From: Pseudarthrobacter sp. NamE2
GTDB lineage: Bacteria > Actinomycetota > Actinomycetes > Actinomycetales > Micrococcaceae
DNA: 64,000 nt
Assembly: GCF_005796205.1 (NCBI RefSeq)
Contig: NZ_VAHN01000002.1
Span: forward strand, 62,001 to 126,000
Direction of reading: 5' to 3'
Part shown: one piece after another, positions 34,662-44,868 of the stretch
Layout: every line of letters begins with the position of its first letter
How positions within the stretch are numbered: the first letter of the stretch is position 1
Position numbers and translations under genes: made by a program
The notes under the pieces: generated by a model
The model's input: the letters and a program-made list of their open reading frames with translations, nothing else
What the model was told of the DNA's origin: nothing
The model's database searches: none

Positions 34662-34673
34662 GAGCCTGGACAC

Positions 34674-34955
34674 ATGCCACGCAGCCTGAAAAAAGGTCCT
34701 TTCGTTGACCAGCACCTCTTTGTGAAGGTAGCCAGGGAAAACGAAAAGGGCACCAAGAACGTCATCAAGACCTGGTCCCGCCGTTCGATGATCATCCCCG
34801 ACATGCTCGGGCACACGATCGCCGTACACGACGGACGCAAGCACATCCCGGTGTTTGTCACCGAGTCGATGGTCGGGCACAAGCTCGGCGAATTCGCTCC
34901 CACGCGGACATTCCGCGGCCATGTCAAGGACGACCGTAAGGGCAAGCGCCGCTAA
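34674..34955 (+). CDS. rpsS: 30S ribosomal protein S19
   Basis: 93 residues. [19 protein letters not shown] start and [17 protein letters not shown] end. Head protein contacting S13 and 16S rRNA. AGGAGCC ribosome site; standard order L2–S19–L22. Confidence 0.98.
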   Translation: MPRSLKKGPFVDQHLFVKVARENEKGTKNVIKTWSRRSMIIPDMLGHTIAVHDGRKHIPVFVTESMVGHKLGEFAPTRTFRGHVKDDRKGKRR

Positions 34956-34994
34956 GGCGCCTGTACTTACGTCATAGACGAGAGAAGGAAAGCA

Positions 34995-35360
34995 ATGGAA
35001 GCCAAGGCAATTGCGCGCCACATCCGCGTAACGCCTATGAAGGCCCGGCGCGTCGTCAACCTTGTTCGTGGATTGCAAGCGAATGAGGCTCTGGCAATTC
35101 TGAAGTTCGCCCCGCAGGCAGCTTCGGAGCCGGTATTCAAGGTAGTACAGTCGGCAATCTCCAACGCCCGGGTCCTCGCGGACCGCGACGGCGTGGCGTT
35201 TGACGAAGGCGACCTCATCATCAGCGAAGCGTTTGTTGATGAAGGCCCGACCATGAAGCGGTTCCAGCCGCGTGCCCAGGGTCGTGCATTTCAGATCAAG
35301 AAGCGCACCAGCCACATCACCGTGGTAGTCGCTACCCCGGAGAAAGAGGAGGCTCGCTAA
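34995..35360 (+). CDS. rplV: 50S ribosomal protein L22
   Basis: 121 residues. [20 protein letters not shown], and the macrolide-relevant beta-hairpin region [20 protein letters not shown]. Lines the exit tunnel with L4. Its TAA abuts the rpsC GTG start. Confidence 0.98.
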   Translation: MEAKAIARHIRVTPMKARRVVNLVRGLQANEALAILKFAPQAASEPVFKVVQSAISNARVLADRDGVAFDEGDLIISEAFVDEGPTMKRFQPRAQGRAFQIKKRTSHITVVVATPEKEEAR

Positions 35361-36191
35361 GTGGGACAGAAAGTAAACCCGCACGGGTTCCGACTCGGCG
35401 TCACCACCGATCACGTATCGCACTGGTTCGCCGACAGCACCAAGTCCGGCCAGCGGTACAAGGACTTCGTCCGCGAGGACATCCGCATCCGCCAGCTCAT
35501 GTCCACCGGCATGGAGCGTGCTGGCATCGCCAAGGTCGAGATCGAGCGCACCCGTGACCGCGTCCGCGTGGACATCCACACGGCCCGTCCCGGCATCGTC
35601 ATCGGCCGCCGTGGAGCTGAAGCAGACCGCATCCGCGGCGAGCTCGAAAAGCTCACCGGCAAGCAGGTCCAGCTGAACATCCTCGAGGTCAAGAACCCCG
35701 AGATGGAAGCCCAGCTTGTTGCCCAGGGCGTTGCGGAGCAGCTGACTTCCCGCGTGGCATTCCGCCGCGCCATGAAGAAGGCGATGCAGTCCGCGCAGCG
35801 TGCAGGTGCCAAGGGCATCCGTATCGCCTGCTCCGGTCGACTGGGTGGCGCTGAAATGTCCCGTTCGGAGTTCTACCGCGAAGGCCGTGTGCCCCTGCAC
35901 ACCCTCCGCGCGAACATCGACTACGGCTTCTACGAAGCCAAGACCACCTTCGGCCGCATCGGTGTGAAGGTTTGGATCTACAAGGGTGATGTCACCGCCA
36001 AGGAACTGGCCGCACAGGCCGCTTCGGCCCCGTCCCGCGGTGGCCGTGGTGACCGCCCGGGCCGCCCGGGTGGCGCTGACCGTGGTGACCGCCGCCGTCG
36101 CAACGAGCGTCCGGCCGCCGACGCAGCTCCTGCTGCCGAAGCACCGGCAGCTGAAGCTGCTGCACCCGCAGCAGAAGGAGGACAGGCTTAA
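35361..36191 (+). CDS. rpsC: 30S ribosomal protein S3
   Basis: 276 residues from GTG 35361. KH domain around [21 protein letters not shown]-terminal core [20 protein letters not shown]. Beyond about residue 225 lies an extension first Arg/Gly/Asp-rich then Ala/Glu/Pro-rich, making it about 40 residues longer than E. coli S3. Part of the mRNA entry helicase with S4 and S5. Abuts rplP without a gap. Confidence 0.98.
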   Translation: MGQKVNPHGFRLGVTTDHVSHWFADSTKSGQRYKDFVREDIRIRQLMSTGMERAGIAKVEIERTRDRVRVDIHTARPGIVIGRRGAEADRIRGELEKLTGKQVQLNILEVKNPEMEAQLVAQGVAEQLTSRVAFRRAMKKAMQSAQRAGAKGIRIACSGRLGGAEMSRSEFYREGRVPLHTLRANIDYGFYEAKTTFGRIGVKVWIYKGDVTAKELAAQAASAPSRGGRGDRPGRPGGADRGDRRRRNERPAADAAPAAEAPAAEAAAPAAEGGQA

Positions 36192-36608
36192 ATGCTTATC
36201 CCACGTCGAGTCAAGCACCGTAAGCAGCACCACCCGGGTCGTTCCGGCGCTGCTACGGGCGGCACCAAGGTCACCTTCGGTGAGTTCGGTATCCAGGCCC
36301 TGAGCCCGGCATACGTCACGAACCGCCAGATCGAGTCCGCCCGTATCGCCATGACCCGCCACATCAAGCGTGGCGGTAAGGTCTGGATCAACATCTACCC
36401 GGACCGTCCGCTGACCAAGAAGCCTGCCGAAACCCGCATGGGTTCCGGTAAGGGTTCGCCGGAGTGGTGGGTTGCAAACGTCAAGCCGGGCCGGGTTCTG
36501 TTCGAACTCTCCGGTGTCAATGAAGAGGTAGCTCGCGAGGCCCTGCGCCTGGCGATCCACAAGCTGCCGTTGAAGGCACGCATCGTGCGTCGCGAGGGTG
36601 GTGAATAG
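36192..36608 (+). CDS. rplP: 50S ribosomal protein L16
   Basis: 138 residues. [20 protein letters not shown] start, [20 protein letters not shown], and [19 protein letters not shown] with the conserved site-A Arg region. Organises the A-site/peptidyl-transferase region. Confidence 0.98.
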   Translation: MLIPRRVKHRKQHHPGRSGAATGGTKVTFGEFGIQALSPAYVTNRQIESARIAMTRHIKRGGKVWINIYPDRPLTKKPAETRMGSGKGSPEWWVANVKPGRVLFELSGVNEEVAREALRLAIHKLPLKARIVRREGGE

Positions 36609-36610
36609 AA

Positions 36611-36940
36611 ATGGCAGTAGGGTCCAAGGATCTGGCTCCCGCAAAGCTGGACGGTTTCGACAACGAACGTCTCGTTGAAGAACTCCGCAAGGCCAAGGAA
36701 GAGCTGTTCAACCTGCGTTTCCAGTCCGCCACCGGACAGCTGGAGAACCACGGTCGTCTGCGCGCGGTCAAGAAGGACATTGCCCGCATCTACACCGTTC
36801 TCCGTGAGCGCGAGCTGGGCATCCGTGCCGAGGTTGCCGCACCGGTTGTGGAAGCCAAGGAAGAAAAGAAGTCCAAGAAGGCTGCAGCCAAGAAGGCCGA
36901 TGAGGCTGAAACGGCTGAGACCGAGGAGGACGCCAAGTGA
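36611..36940 (+). CDS. rpmC: 50S ribosomal protein L29
   Basis: 109 residues. L29 core [20 protein letters not shown] then [18 protein letters not shown]. Longer than E. coli L29 (63) by an N-terminal extension and a Lys/Glu/Ala-rich tail after residue ~75. Overlaps rpsQ by 4 bases. Confidence 0.95.
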   Translation: MAVGSKDLAPAKLDGFDNERLVEELRKAKEELFNLRFQSATGQLENHGRLRAVKKDIARIYTVLRERELGIRAEVAAPVVEAKEEKKSKKAAAKKADEAETAETEEDAK

Positions 36941-37242
36941 GTGAAAAGGACGGAAACGTGACGGAAACTGCTACCGCCGCCAAGGCCGGTCAGCGCGGTT
37001 ACCGCAAGACGCGTCGCGGTTACGTTGTCTCCGACAAGATGGAAAAGACCATCGTTGTTGAGGTTGAGGACCGCGTAAAGCACGCCCTGTACGGCAAGGT
37101 CATCCGCCGTACCTCCAAGGTCAAGGCACACGACGAAGAGAACACCGCCGGCATCGGCGACCTCGTTGTCATCGCCGAGACCCGTCCGCTGTCCGCCACC
37201 AAGAACTGGCGGCTCGTGGAAATCCTCGAGAAGGCCAAGTAG
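36937..37242 (+). CDS. rpsQ: 30S ribosomal protein S17
   Basis: 101 residues from GTG 36937 (GTGA overlap with the rpmC stop). S17 core from [40 protein letters not shown] ~20-residue N-terminal extension precedes the core; an internal start is possible. Last gene of the S10 operon; terminator follows. Confidence 0.96.
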   Translation: MSEKDGNVTETATAAKAGQRGYRKTRRGYVVSDKMEKTIVVEVEDRVKHALYGKVIRRTSKVKAHDEENTAGIGDLVVIAETRPLSATKNWRLVEILEKAK

Positions 37243-37262
37243 CATCCGCTGCGGAAGCTGTT

Positions 37263-37302
37263 GAAGCCCCTGCTCCTTCGGGAGCGGGGGCTTCCTCGTT
37301 TT
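37263..37302 (+). terminator. Terminator after rpsQ
   Basis: 14-bp stem GAAGCCCCTGCTCC / GGAGCGGGGGCTTC around a TTCG tetraloop, then CTCGTTTT. Ends the S10 operon. Confidence 0.85.
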
Positions 37303-37722
37303 AACGCGTCACGGGGAGCAGGCTTTTGGTGGACATACGACGGCGGTGCGGCGGCTTTGCGGGGGGAGCGGCACCCCAGGCGGGACAAAAGGCTGCCGTG
37401 CGTGACGCCGTCGTCCGTCTTGCGGGGGAAGCGGAACTGGTGATATGGGGATCAGTGAAAATCATGCTAGGATATTGAGTTTGTATGGCGCCTTTCGGGC
37501 GCTGTTCATCAAACTCGTAAACAAGCGTGCCACAGCACAGTGCTTTCTTGCGCCCGGGACCAGTCCCGGACCGGATGGGGGCAACTGCTTCTGGCACGGG
37601 CGTTTAGGCCTGGCCTGGCAAAATCCAGGCAGGTCAAGAGACACCCCGATCAACCGTTCCGCAAGGCTCATTCCGTAGGAAGATTTTCGGTCTGAGAACC
37701 GGCGCGACGCAAGGAGTAGATA
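37303..37722 (+). promoter_or_regulatory. spc operon upstream region and structured leader
   Basis: No supported gene. A TAGGAT at about 37470 could be a -10 box but the -35 is poor. The leader contains two perfect small hairpins: CCGGGAC-CA-GTCCCGG (37554–37569) and GCCTGG-CAAAAT-CCAGGC (37613–37630). These make a separate, possibly regulated, spc transcript likely. Confidence 0.4.
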
Positions 37723-38091
37723 GTGATTCAGCAGGAGTCGCGACTGAAGGTCGCCGACAACACGGGTGCTAAGGAAATCCTTACCATTCGCGTTCTCGGT
37801 GGATCCGGCCGTCGCTACGCAGGCATCGGTGACGTCATAGTCGCCACCGTCAAGGACGCAATCCCTGGCGGCAACGTGAAGAAGGGCGACGTCGTCAAGG
37901 CTGTCGTCGTTCGTACCAAGAAGGAACGCCGCCGTGCGGACGGTTCCTACATCAAGTTTGACGAGAACGCAGCTGTGATCCTGAAGAACGACGGCGACCC
38001 CCGCGGTACCCGTATCTTCGGACCGGTTGGTCGTGAACTGCGTGACAAGAAGTTCATGAAGATCGTTTCTCTGGCTCCGGAGGTGCTCTAG
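37723..38091 (+). CDS. rplN: 50S ribosomal protein L14
   Basis: 122 residues from GTG 37723 with AAGGAG upstream. [20 protein letters not shown] start and [20 protein letters not shown] signature. Forms the interface bridge B8 and the RsfS site. Confidence 0.98.
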   Translation: MIQQESRLKVADNTGAKEILTIRVLGGSGRRYAGIGDVIVATVKDAIPGGNVKKGDVVKAVVVRTKKERRRADGSYIKFDENAAVILKNDGDPRGTRIFGPVGRELRDKKFMKIVSLAPEVL

Positions 38092-38094
38092 TCC

Positions 38095-38454
38095 ATGGCT
38101 AAGATCAAGAAGGGTGACCTGGTCCAGGTCATCACTGGCGCCAAGGCTGAGCGCGGCGGCGACCGCGGCAAGCAGGGCAAGGTCCTGCGCGTGTTCCCGT
38201 CAACCAACCGGGTGTTGGTTGAAGGCATCAACCGCGTCACCAAGCACACCAAGGTCGGTCAGTCGCAGCGCGGCACCAAGACTGGTGGCATCGAGGTTGT
38301 TGAAGCCCCGATCCACATCTCCAACGTTGCCCTGGTTGACCCGTCGACCAAGAAGCCGACCCGCGTGGGCTTCCGCCTCGACACCGTAGAGAAGGACGGC
38401 GTCAAGAAGACCGTCCGCATCCGCGTGTCCAAGAGCACCGGGAAGGACATCTAA
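38095..38454 (+). CDS. rplX: 50S ribosomal protein L24
   Basis: 119 residues. KOW motif [20 protein letters not shown], then [19 protein letters not shown]. Assembly initiator protein at the tunnel exit. Shares one base with the rplE start (TAATG). Confidence 0.97.
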   Translation: MAKIKKGDLVQVITGAKAERGGDRGKQGKVLRVFPSTNRVLVEGINRVTKHTKVGQSQRGTKTGGIEVVEAPIHISNVALVDPSTKKPTRVGFRLDTVEKDGVKKTVRIRVSKSTGKDI

Positions 38455-39035
38455 TGACTGAGACTCTCGAGACTCCGGCAACGAAGATCGTTCCTCGTCT
38501 GAAGACCAAGTACGCAGAATCCATCAAGGCAGCGCTCCTGGATGAATTCAAGTACCAGAACGTGAACCAGGTACCCCGCCTGGTGAAGGTTGTTGTGAAC
38601 ATGGGTGTTGGAGATGCCGCCAAGGACTCCAAGCTGATCGACGGCGCCGTCCGCGACCTCACCCAGATCACCGGCCAGAAGCCGCAGGTCACCAAGGCCC
38701 GCAAGTCGATCGCACAGTTCAAGCTGCGCGAAGGCATGCCCATCGGTGCGCACGCTACCCTGCGTGGCGACCGCATGTGGGAATTCGTGGACCGCCTGGT
38801 CACCCTGGCCCTGCCCCGTATCCGTGACTTCCGCGGCCTCAACGGCAAACAGTTCGATGGCAACGGCAACTACACCTTCGGTCTGACCGAACAGGTTATG
38901 TTCCACGAGATCGACCAGGACAAGATCGACCGCGTCCGCGGTATGGACATCACGGTTGTGACCACTGCCAAGACCGACGACGAAGGCCGTGCGCTGCTCA
39001 AGGCGCTTGGTTTCCCGTTCAAGACCGAAGCTTAA
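38454..39035 (+). CDS. rplE: 50S ribosomal protein L5
   Basis: 193 residues. [40 protein letters not shown], and [20 protein letters not shown]. Binds 5S rRNA and contacts P-site tRNA. Downstream comes rpsH directly after 78 non-coding bases; rpsN, usual here, is missing. Confidence 0.98.
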   Translation: MTETLETPATKIVPRLKTKYAESIKAALLDEFKYQNVNQVPRLVKVVVNMGVGDAAKDSKLIDGAVRDLTQITGQKPQVTKARKSIAQFKLREGMPIGAHATLRGDRMWEFVDRLVTLALPRIRDFRGLNGKQFDGNGNYTFGLTEQVMFHEIDQDKIDRVRGMDITVVTTAKTDDEGRALLKALGFPFKTEA

Positions 39036-39113
39036 TCAACTACGTAAAAGGTCCGGCCGCGCTGCTGAGCAGACCGCGGCGGAAACCGTTACGAGGAAGG
39101 GCAAGAGCCCACC

Positions 39114-39512
39114 ATGACAATGACAGATCCTGTCGCAGACATGCTTACGCGCCTGCGTAACGCAAACTCGGCATACCACGACACCGTGTCCATGCCGTAC
39201 AGCAAGCTCAAGGCACGCGTTGCCGACATCCTCAAGGCCGAAGGTTTCATCGCCGGCTGGAAGGAAGAGGACGCTGAGGTCGGCAAGAAGCTGACCCTCG
39301 AGCTGAAGTTCGGTCCGAACCGCGAGCGTTCCATTGCTGGCGTTCGCCGCATCTCCAAGCCGGGTCTCCGCGTTTACGCGAAGTCCACCAACCTGCCGCA
39401 CGTGCTCGGTGGCTTGGGTATCGCAATCCTGTCCACCTCTTCCGGCCTCCTGACTGACAAGCAGGCCGGCAAGAAGGGCGTGGGCGGCGAAGTCCTCGCG
39501 TACGTCTGGTAA
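39114..39512 (+). CDS. rpsH: 30S ribosomal protein S8
   Basis: 132 residues. [20 protein letters not shown] start and [20 protein letters not shown] with the C-terminal GGEVLAYVW. Binds central 16S domain; in E. coli it represses the spc operon at the L5 site. Confidence 0.98.
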   Translation: MTMTDPVADMLTRLRNANSAYHDTVSMPYSKLKARVADILKAEGFIAGWKEEDAEVGKKLTLELKFGPNRERSIAGVRRISKPGLRVYAKSTNLPHVLGGLGIAILSTSSGLLTDKQAGKKGVGGEVLAYVW

Positions 39513-39530
39513 CGGGAAAGGAAGAGAATA

Positions 39531-40067
39531 ATGTCACGTATTGGACGTCTCCCCATCACCGTTCCTGCCGGCGTTGAGGTCAAGGTTGACGGCTCTGTCG
39601 TCACCGTCAAGGGATCCAAGGGCGAGCTGAGCCACACCGTGGCCAGCCCCATCGAGGTTGCCCTGGAAGACAGCACCCTGACCGTCACCCGCCCGAACGA
39701 CGAGCGCGCCTCCCGTTCGCTCCACGGCCTGACCCGCACCCTGATCGCCAACATGATCCAGGGCGTCACCGCAGGCTACGAGAAGAAGCTTGAAATCGTT
39801 GGTACCGGTTACCGCGTTCAGGCCAAGGGATCTGACCTCGAGTTCGCTCTGGGCTTCAGCCACCCGGTCAACGTCTCGGCTCCGGCCGGCATCACCTTTG
39901 CAGTAGAGGGTCCGACCAAGCTCTCTGTCTCAGGCATCAACAAGCAGCAGGTCGGCGAGGTTGCTGCCAACATCCGCAAGCTGCGGAAGCCTGACCCCTA
40001 TAAGGGCAAGGGCATCCGTTACGCCGGCGAAGTTATCCGCCGCAAGGTCGGAAAGGCTGGTAAGTAA
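39531..40067 (+). CDS. rplF: 50S ribosomal protein L6
   Basis: 178 residues. [40 protein letters not shown] and the C-terminal [20 protein letters not shown]. Near the sarcin-ricin loop. Confidence 0.98.
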   Translation: MSRIGRLPITVPAGVEVKVDGSVVTVKGSKGELSHTVASPIEVALEDSTLTVTRPNDERASRSLHGLTRTLIANMIQGVTAGYEKKLEIVGTGYRVQAKGSDLEFALGFSHPVNVSAPAGITFAVEGPTKLSVSGINKQQVGEVAANIRKLRKPDPYKGKGIRYAGEVIRRKVGKAGK

Positions 40068-40069
40068 CC

Positions 40070-40453
40070 ATGGCCATCGCCATTAACAAGAAGCGCACGA
40101 ACAAGAGCAAGGCTGCTGCCCGCAGCCGCCGCCAGCTTCGTATCCGCAAGCGCATTGCCGGTACGGCTGCCCGCCCCCGTCTGGTGGTCAACCGCTCCGC
40201 ACGCCACGTGTTTGTCCAGGTTGTCGATGACAGCATTGGCCAGACCGTAGCAAGCGCCTCCACCCTGGAAGCCGACCTGCGCGCATTCGACGGTGACAAG
40301 ACCGCCAAGGCCAAGCGCGTCGGCGAACTCGTTGCCGAGCGTGCCAAGGCTGCCGGCGTCGAAGCTGTTGTCTTCGACCGCGGTGGTAACAAGTACCACG
40401 GCCGGATTGCCGCCGTCGCTGACGGTGCACGCGAAGGTGGGCTGTCGCTGTGA
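40070..40453 (+). CDS. rplR: 50S ribosomal protein L18
   Basis: 127 residues. Basic N-terminus then [20 protein letters not shown], and the C-terminal [20 protein letters not shown] then AREGGLSL. Binds 5S rRNA with L5. Overlaps rpsE by 4 bases (GTGA). Confidence 0.98.
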   Translation: MAIAINKKRTNKSKAAARSRRQLRIRKRIAGTAARPRLVVNRSARHVFVQVVDDSIGQTVASASTLEADLRAFDGDKTAKAKRVGELVAERAKAAGVEAVVFDRGGNKYHGRIAAVADGAREGGLSL

Positions 40454-41166
40454 CCGAAGCAAACAAGGAAAAGGACACTGTGTCTGCAGATCAGAAGGCG
40501 ACCGAAGCCGCAGCTGCTGAGACCACTGCCCCCGCAGCCGAGGACCGCCGCGGCGGTGCCCGCCGCGGCGAGCGTGGCGAACGCGGCCAGGGCCGCGGCG
40601 ACCGCGGCGGCCGTGGCGGCCGCGACGGCGGACGCGAAGCCGAGAAGAACCAGTTCGTAGAGCGCGTTGTCACCATCAACCGCGTTTCCAAGGTCGTCAA
40701 GGGTGGTCGTCGCTTCAGCTTCACCGCACTGGTCGTCGTTGGTGACGGTAACGGCATGGTCGGCGTCGGCTACGGCAAGGCCAAGGAAGTTCCCGCTGCT
40801 ATCGCCAAGGGCGTTGAAGAGGCCAAGAAGTCCTTCTTCCGCGTTCCCCGCGTGGGCAGCACCATCCCGCACCGCGTTCAGGGTGAAGCCGCTGCCGGCG
40901 TCGTAATGCTGCGTCCGGCCTCGGCCGGTACCGGTGTTATCGCCGGTGGTCCGGTCCGTGCAGTACTGGAGTGCGTGGGCATCCACGACATCCTCTCCAA
41001 GTCGCTCGGTTCCTCCAACGCCATCAACATCGTCCACGCGACCGTTGATGCCCTGAAGCGCCTCGAAGAGCCCGCAGCTGTGGCAGCCCGCCGCAACCTG
41101 CCGCTGGACGAGGTTGCTCCGGCCGCCCTGGTGCGCACGCTGATGAACTCGAAGGCAGGTGTCTAG
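40450..41166 (+). CDS. rpsE: 30S ribosomal protein S5
   Basis: 238 residues from GTG 40450; a GTG at 40480, with AAGGAAAAGG upstream, is an equally good start (228 residues). Residues ~15–63 are an Ala/Thr/Glu then Arg/Gly-rich extension ([20 protein letters not shown]) absent from E. coli S5 (167 residues). The core starts [21 protein letters not shown]5 acts in fidelity and mRNA unwinding. Confidence 0.97.
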   Translation: MTEANKEKDTVSADQKATEAAAAETTAPAAEDRRGGARRGERGERGQGRGDRGGRGGRDGGREAEKNQFVERVVTINRVSKVVKGGRRFSFTALVVVGDGNGMVGVGYGKAKEVPAAIAKGVEEAKKSFFRVPRVGSTIPHRVQGEAAAGVVMLRPASAGTGVIAGGPVRAVLECVGIHDILSKSLGSSNAINIVHATVDALKRLEEPAAVAARRNLPLDEVAPAALVRTLMNSKAGV

Positions 41167-41169
41167 GTT

Positions 41170-41376
41170 ATGGCTAAGAACCTGGTCCCCTCCGACTCCC
41201 AGTTGGAGATCACTCAGATCAAGTCCGCCATTGGCGGCAAGCAGAACCAGCGCGACACCCTGCGGTCGCTGGGCCTGAAGCGGATCGGACACACCGTTGT
41301 CCGCACCGCCGACGCCGTGACCGTTGGCATGCTCAACACGGTTCCGCACCTGGTAAAGGTAGAGGAGGCGAAGTAA
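41170..41376 (+). CDS. rpmD: 50S ribosomal protein L30
   Basis: 68 residues. [20 protein letters not shown], then [20 protein letters not shown]. Abuts rplO. Family size normal. Confidence 0.96.
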   Translation: MAKNLVPSDSQLEITQIKSAIGGKQNQRDTLRSLGLKRIGHTVVRTADAVTVGMLNTVPHLVKVEEAK

Positions 41377-41862
41377 ATGGCAGAGAACACTGCTGATAAC
41401 ACTCAGGCTGCTGAGAAGCAGAACGCCCTGAAGGTTCACCACCTGCGTCCTGCTCCGGGTGCCAAGACCGCCAAGACCCGTGTTGGTCGTGGTGAGGCAT
41501 CCAAGGGTAAGACCGCCGGCCGCGGTACCAAGGGTACGGCAGCCCGCTACCAGGTGAAGGCAGGCTTCGCCGGCGGCCAGCTGCCGCTGCACATGCGCCT
41601 GCCCAAGCTGCGCGGCTTCAAGAACCCGTTCCGCGTCGAGTTCCAGGTTGTGAACCTGGACAAGCTGAACGAGCTGTTCCCGGAAGGTGGTACTGTCACC
41701 GTCGAGAACCTGGTCGAAAAGGGTGCCGTTCGCAAGAACCAGCCCGTCAAGGTGCTGGGCACCGGCGACATCACCGTCAAGGTTGACGTCACCGCCCACG
41801 CATTCTCGGCCAGCGCCGCTGAAAAGATCGCAGCAGCAGGCGGAAGCACCACCGCTCTCTAG
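41377..41862 (+). CDS. rplO: 50S ribosomal protein L15
   Basis: 161 residues. [20 protein letters not shown], then [16 protein letters not shown], and a C-terminal beta domain ending [14 protein letters not shown]. Late assembly protein; last gene of the spc operon before a terminator. Confidence 0.98.
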   Translation: MAENTADNTQAAEKQNALKVHHLRPAPGAKTAKTRVGRGEASKGKTAGRGTKGTAARYQVKAGFAGGQLPLHMRLPKLRGFKNPFRVEFQVVNLDKLNELFPEGGTVTVENLVEKGAVRKNQPVKVLGTGDITVKVDVTAHAFSASAAEKIAAAGGSTTAL

Positions 41863-41890
41863 AGCCGGTGGGCAACTGCCCGTTGGTGAA

Positions 41891-41933
41891 CTCCCGGTGA
41901 CCGGGGCCCAGGCCCTGGTCACCGGGAGTTTTT
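41891..41933 (+). terminator. Rho-independent terminator after rplO
   Basis: 12-bp stem CTCCCGGTGACC / GGTCACCGGGAG, loop of 14 bases that can itself pair, then TTTTTC. Separates spc from secY. Confidence 0.85.
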
Positions 41934-41987
41934 CACATCCACACGCCGTATTTTTCCCGCCATCGGGCGCACGGGCGCAGTCCCGGA

Positions 41988-42018
41988 TTGTTCGCATGAC
42001 GCATCCAACCGTTAGACT
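41988..42018 (+). promoter_or_regulatory. Candidate secY promoter
   Basis: TTGTTC (41988–41993) and TTAGACT (42012–42018) with an 18–19 base spacer. Consistent with the terminator just before it. Confidence 0.5.
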
Positions 42019-42078
42019 CGGTTGTTGGGATTTGTTGAGTCCCACCACTCCACCCTTATAAACACCACAGGAGGACGC

Positions 42079-43389
42079 TTGCTTAGCGCATTTGGCCGGG
42101 CCTTTCGCACGCCTGATCTGCGACGCAAGTTGTTGTTCACGCTGGGAATCATCACCATCTTCCGCTTGGGTGCTTTCATTCCCTCGCCTGGTGTGGACTA
42201 CCAGAATGTCCAGCAATGCTTGCAGAACGGTCAGACGGCAGGCGGGTTGTACCAGCTCGTCAACCTGTTCAGTGGCGGCGCGTTGCTCCAAGTGTCCATC
42301 TTCGCCCTGGGCATCATGCCGTACATCACGGCGAGCATCATCGTCCAGCTGCTCCGGGTGGTCATTCCCCGCTTCCAGCAGCTGTACGAAGAGGGCGCAT
42401 CGGGCCAGTCCAAGCTGACCCAGTACACGCGGTACCTCACCATCGCGCTGGGCCTCCTCAACGCCACCACGCTGGTGTCCCTGGCCCGCTCCGGCCAGCT
42501 GCTGCCCGGCTGCGCGCTGCCGATCATCCCCGACGACAGCATCATCACCACCATCCTGATCATCATCACCCTGACGGCCGGGACCGGCCTGATCATGTGG
42601 ATGGGCGAGCTGGTCACCGAGAAGGGCGTGGGCAACGGCATGTCCCTGCTCATCTTCACCTCGATCGCGGCAACGTTCCCCACCTCGCTGGGCGCCATCT
42701 GGACCTCGCAGGGTCCGGCAACCTTCTTCACCGTGCTCGCCGTCGGCCTGCTGACCGTGGCCCTGGTGGTCTTTGTGGAGCAGTCGCAGCGCCGCGTCCC
42801 CGTGCAGTACGCCAAGCGGATGATCGGACGCCGCACAGTGGGCGGCACCAGCACCTACATCCCCATCAAGGTGAACATGGCCGGTGTTATCCCGGTGATC
42901 TTCGCTTCCTCCATGCTCTACCTGCCCGGCCTGATCTCCCAGTTCAACCAGCCGGCCGCGGGCGAGCAGCTCCAGCCGTGGGTCGAATGGATCAACAACA
43001 ACCTGGTCCGCGGCGACCAACCGATCTACATGGTTCTGTACTTCGCCATGATCGTGTTCTTCACCTACTTCTATGTTGCGATCACCTTCAACCCAGAAGA
43101 AGTGTCGGACAACATGAAGAAGTACGGCGGCTTCATTCCAGGTATCCGCGCCGGCAAACCGACCGCTGACTACCTGCAGTACGTGCTCTCCCGGATCACC
43201 CTCCCCGGTGCCCTCTACCTGGGCTTCGTGGCGCTGATTCCGCTGGTGGCACTGGTACTGATCAACGCGAACCAGAACTTCCCGTTCGGTGGCACCTCGA
43301 TCCTGATCATGGTGGGCGTTGGCCTGGAGACCGTCAAGCAAATTGATGCGCAGCTACAACAACGTCACTATGAAGGGCTTTTGCGATGA
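42079..43389 (+). CDS. secY: Preprotein translocase subunit SecY
   Basis: 436 residues from TTG 42079 with AGGAGG upstream; the ORF could extend to 42022, but the family N-terminus (LLSAFGRAFRTPDLRRKLLF) fixes the start. Ten TM helices, plug region near GVDYQNV, cytoplasmic loops with basic residues (EQSQRRVPVQYAKRMIGRR). Forms the protein-conducting channel with SecE of this window. Its last codons overlap adk by 4 bases. Confidence 0.98.
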   Translation: MLSAFGRAFRTPDLRRKLLFTLGIITIFRLGAFIPSPGVDYQNVQQCLQNGQTAGGLYQLVNLFSGGALLQVSIFALGIMPYITASIIVQLLRVVIPRFQQLYEEGASGQSKLTQYTRYLTIALGLLNATTLVSLARSGQLLPGCALPIIPDDSIITTILIIITLTAGTGLIMWMGELVTEKGVGNGMSLLIFTSIAATFPTSLGAIWTSQGPATFFTVLAVGLLTVALVVFVEQSQRRVPVQYAKRMIGRRTVGGTSTYIPIKVNMAGVIPVIFASSMLYLPGLISQFNQPAAGEQLQPWVEWINNNLVRGDQPIYMVLYFAMIVFFTYFYVAITFNPEEVSDNMKKYGGFIPGIRAGKPTADYLQYVLSRITLPGALYLGFVALIPLVALVLINANQNFPFGGTSILIMVGVGLETVKQIDAQLQQRHYEGLLR

Positions 43390-43964
43390 CGAGAATGCTG
43401 ATTATTGGACCTCCCGGTTCCGGAAAAGGAACGCAGGCGGAGCGGATTTCAGAACGCCTCGGCGTTGTGGCCATCTCCACCGGCGATATCTTCCGTGCGA
43501 ATGTAAAGGGCGAAACGCCGCTTGGCATCGAGGCCAAGAAGTACATGGACAACGGAGACTTCGTACCGGACAGCGTCACCAACAAGATGGTGCGCGACCG
43601 GCTCAGCGAGGCCGACGTCGAATCCGGCTTCCTGCTGGACGGCTACCCCCGCACCACCGCGCAGGTGGACTACCTTGACGAGATCCTCGCCAAGGGCGAG
43701 GAAAAGCTCGACGTCGTCCTGCAGTTGACTGCCGACGACGAGGAACTGGTGCACCGCCTTTTGGGCCGGGCCAAGGAAACGGGCCGGAGCGACGACAACG
43801 AAGCCGTCATCCGCCACCGCCTTGACCTGTACCACGAGCAGACCGAGGCCGTGGTGGCCAAGTACGCCGAGCGCGGCATCCTCACCCAGGTGGACGGCAT
43901 CGGCGCGATCGACGAGGTGACCGACCGCGTGATGCAGGCCATCAAGGCGGCACAGGCAGCCTGA
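43386..43964 (+). CDS. adk: Adenylate kinase (short form)
   Basis: 192 residues. P-loop IIGPPGSGKGTQAERIS, AMP-binding STGDIFRANV and LLDGYPRTTAQVDYL, Arg-rich RAKETGRSDDNEAVIRHRL. The large LID domain of E. coli Adk is missing: a short loop joins at LLGRAKETGR, the usual actinobacterial short type. Converts ATP+AMP to 2 ADP. Translationally coupled to secY (ATGA). Confidence 0.97.
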   Translation: MTRMLIIGPPGSGKGTQAERISERLGVVAISTGDIFRANVKGETPLGIEAKKYMDNGDFVPDSVTNKMVRDRLSEADVESGFLLDGYPRTTAQVDYLDEILAKGEEKLDVVLQLTADDEELVHRLLGRAKETGRSDDNEAVIRHRLDLYHEQTEAVVAKYAERGILTQVDGIGAIDEVTDRVMQAIKAAQAA

Positions 43965-43981
43965 CCAAGGCACGTATTACC

Positions 43982-44013
43982 GAGGCTCCTCCCCGGCACA
44001 GGGGAGGGGCCTC
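43982..44013 (+). terminator. Hairpin between adk and map
   Basis: 13-base arms GAGGCTCCTCCCC / GGGGAGGGGCCTC (one T·G) with a GGCACA loop. Followed by AGCCATTTTG, a weak T-tract; may be partial terminator since the map start is only 23 bases on. Confidence 0.55.
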
Positions 44014-44035
44014 AGCCATTTTGAAAGGACACACC

Positions 44036-44863
44036 ATGGCCTTTGGCCAGCCCCGCATCGAATACAAGAACAACGACCAGATGCGCACCATGCACGAGGC
44101 AGGCCTGGTCCTGAGCCGTGCCCTGGACGCCGCCGTTGCCGCGGCCGTGCCCGGTGTCACCACCAAGCACCTCGACGACGTCTTCGCGGCGGTGCTCAAT
44201 GAAGCCGGTGCCAAGTCCAACTTCCTCGGCTACCACGGCTTCCCGGCGACGATCTGCACATCGGTCAATGAGGAAGTGGTGCACGGGATTCCCGGCAGCA
44301 AGGTCCTGCGCGACGGCGACATCATCTCGATCGACGGCGGCGCCATTGTGGACGGCTGGCACTCGGACTCTGCCCGGACGGTCATTGTGGGCACTGCCGA
44401 CCCGGAAGACCAGCGGCTCTCCGACGTAACCTTCGCTGCGATGTGGCGGGGCATCGCGGCACTGGCCACCGGAACCCATGTGGGCGACATCGGTGCCGCC
44501 ATCGATGACTACGTCTCGTCCGTCCCTGGCAAACCGCTGGGCATCCTCGAGGACTATGTGGGGCACGGAATCGGCTCCGAGATGCACATGGCACCCGATG
44601 TCCTGAACTACCGGACCAGCCACCGGGGCCCCAAGGTCAAGCCCGGCCTGTGCCTGGCGATCGAGCCGATGCTGGTACGGGGCGGCATCGAGACCGCCGT
44701 CCTGGAAGACGACTGGACCGTTGTCACCACGGACGGCAAACGGTCCTGCCAGTGGGAGCACTCGGTGGCGGTGCATGAAAAGGGTATCTGGGTGTTGTCA
44801 GCGCCCGACGGCGGCGCGGAGCACCTTGCGCCCCTCGGCGTCACCCCCGTTCCGATTCCCTAG
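44036..44863 (+). CDS. map: Methionine aminopeptidase type I
   Basis: 275 residues from ATG 44036 with GAAAGGA upstream; a TTG at 44021 overlaps that site. Metal ligands: two Asp in SIDGGAIVDGWHSDSAR, His in VGHGIGSEMH, Glu in LAIEPMLVRG and Glu in CQWEHSVAV. Removes initiator Met from nascent proteins. Full-length with no N-terminal zinc finger. Next to adk and secY as in many actinobacteria. Confidence 0.97.
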   Translation: MAFGQPRIEYKNNDQMRTMHEAGLVLSRALDAAVAAAVPGVTTKHLDDVFAAVLNEAGAKSNFLGYHGFPATICTSVNEEVVHGIPGSKVLRDGDIISIDGGAIVDGWHSDSARTVIVGTADPEDQRLSDVTFAAMWRGIAALATGTHVGDIGAAIDDYVSSVPGKPLGILEDYVGHGIGSEMHMAPDVLNYRTSHRGPKVKPGLCLAIEPMLVRGGIETAVLEDDWTVVTTDGKRSCQWEHSVAVHEKGIWVLSAPDGGAEHLAPLGVTPVPIP

Positions 44864-44868
44864 CCCAA

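Noticed and set aside
33804..36644. A 946-codon open frame antisense to rplB–rpmC
   Set aside because: Same reason: it mirrors the ribosomal genes and shows no domain.
40033..43341. A 1102-codon open frame antisense across rplR to secY
   Set aside because: It spans several certain genes and terminators, with low-complexity His/Asp/Gly/Arg sequence; a compositional artefact of high GC.
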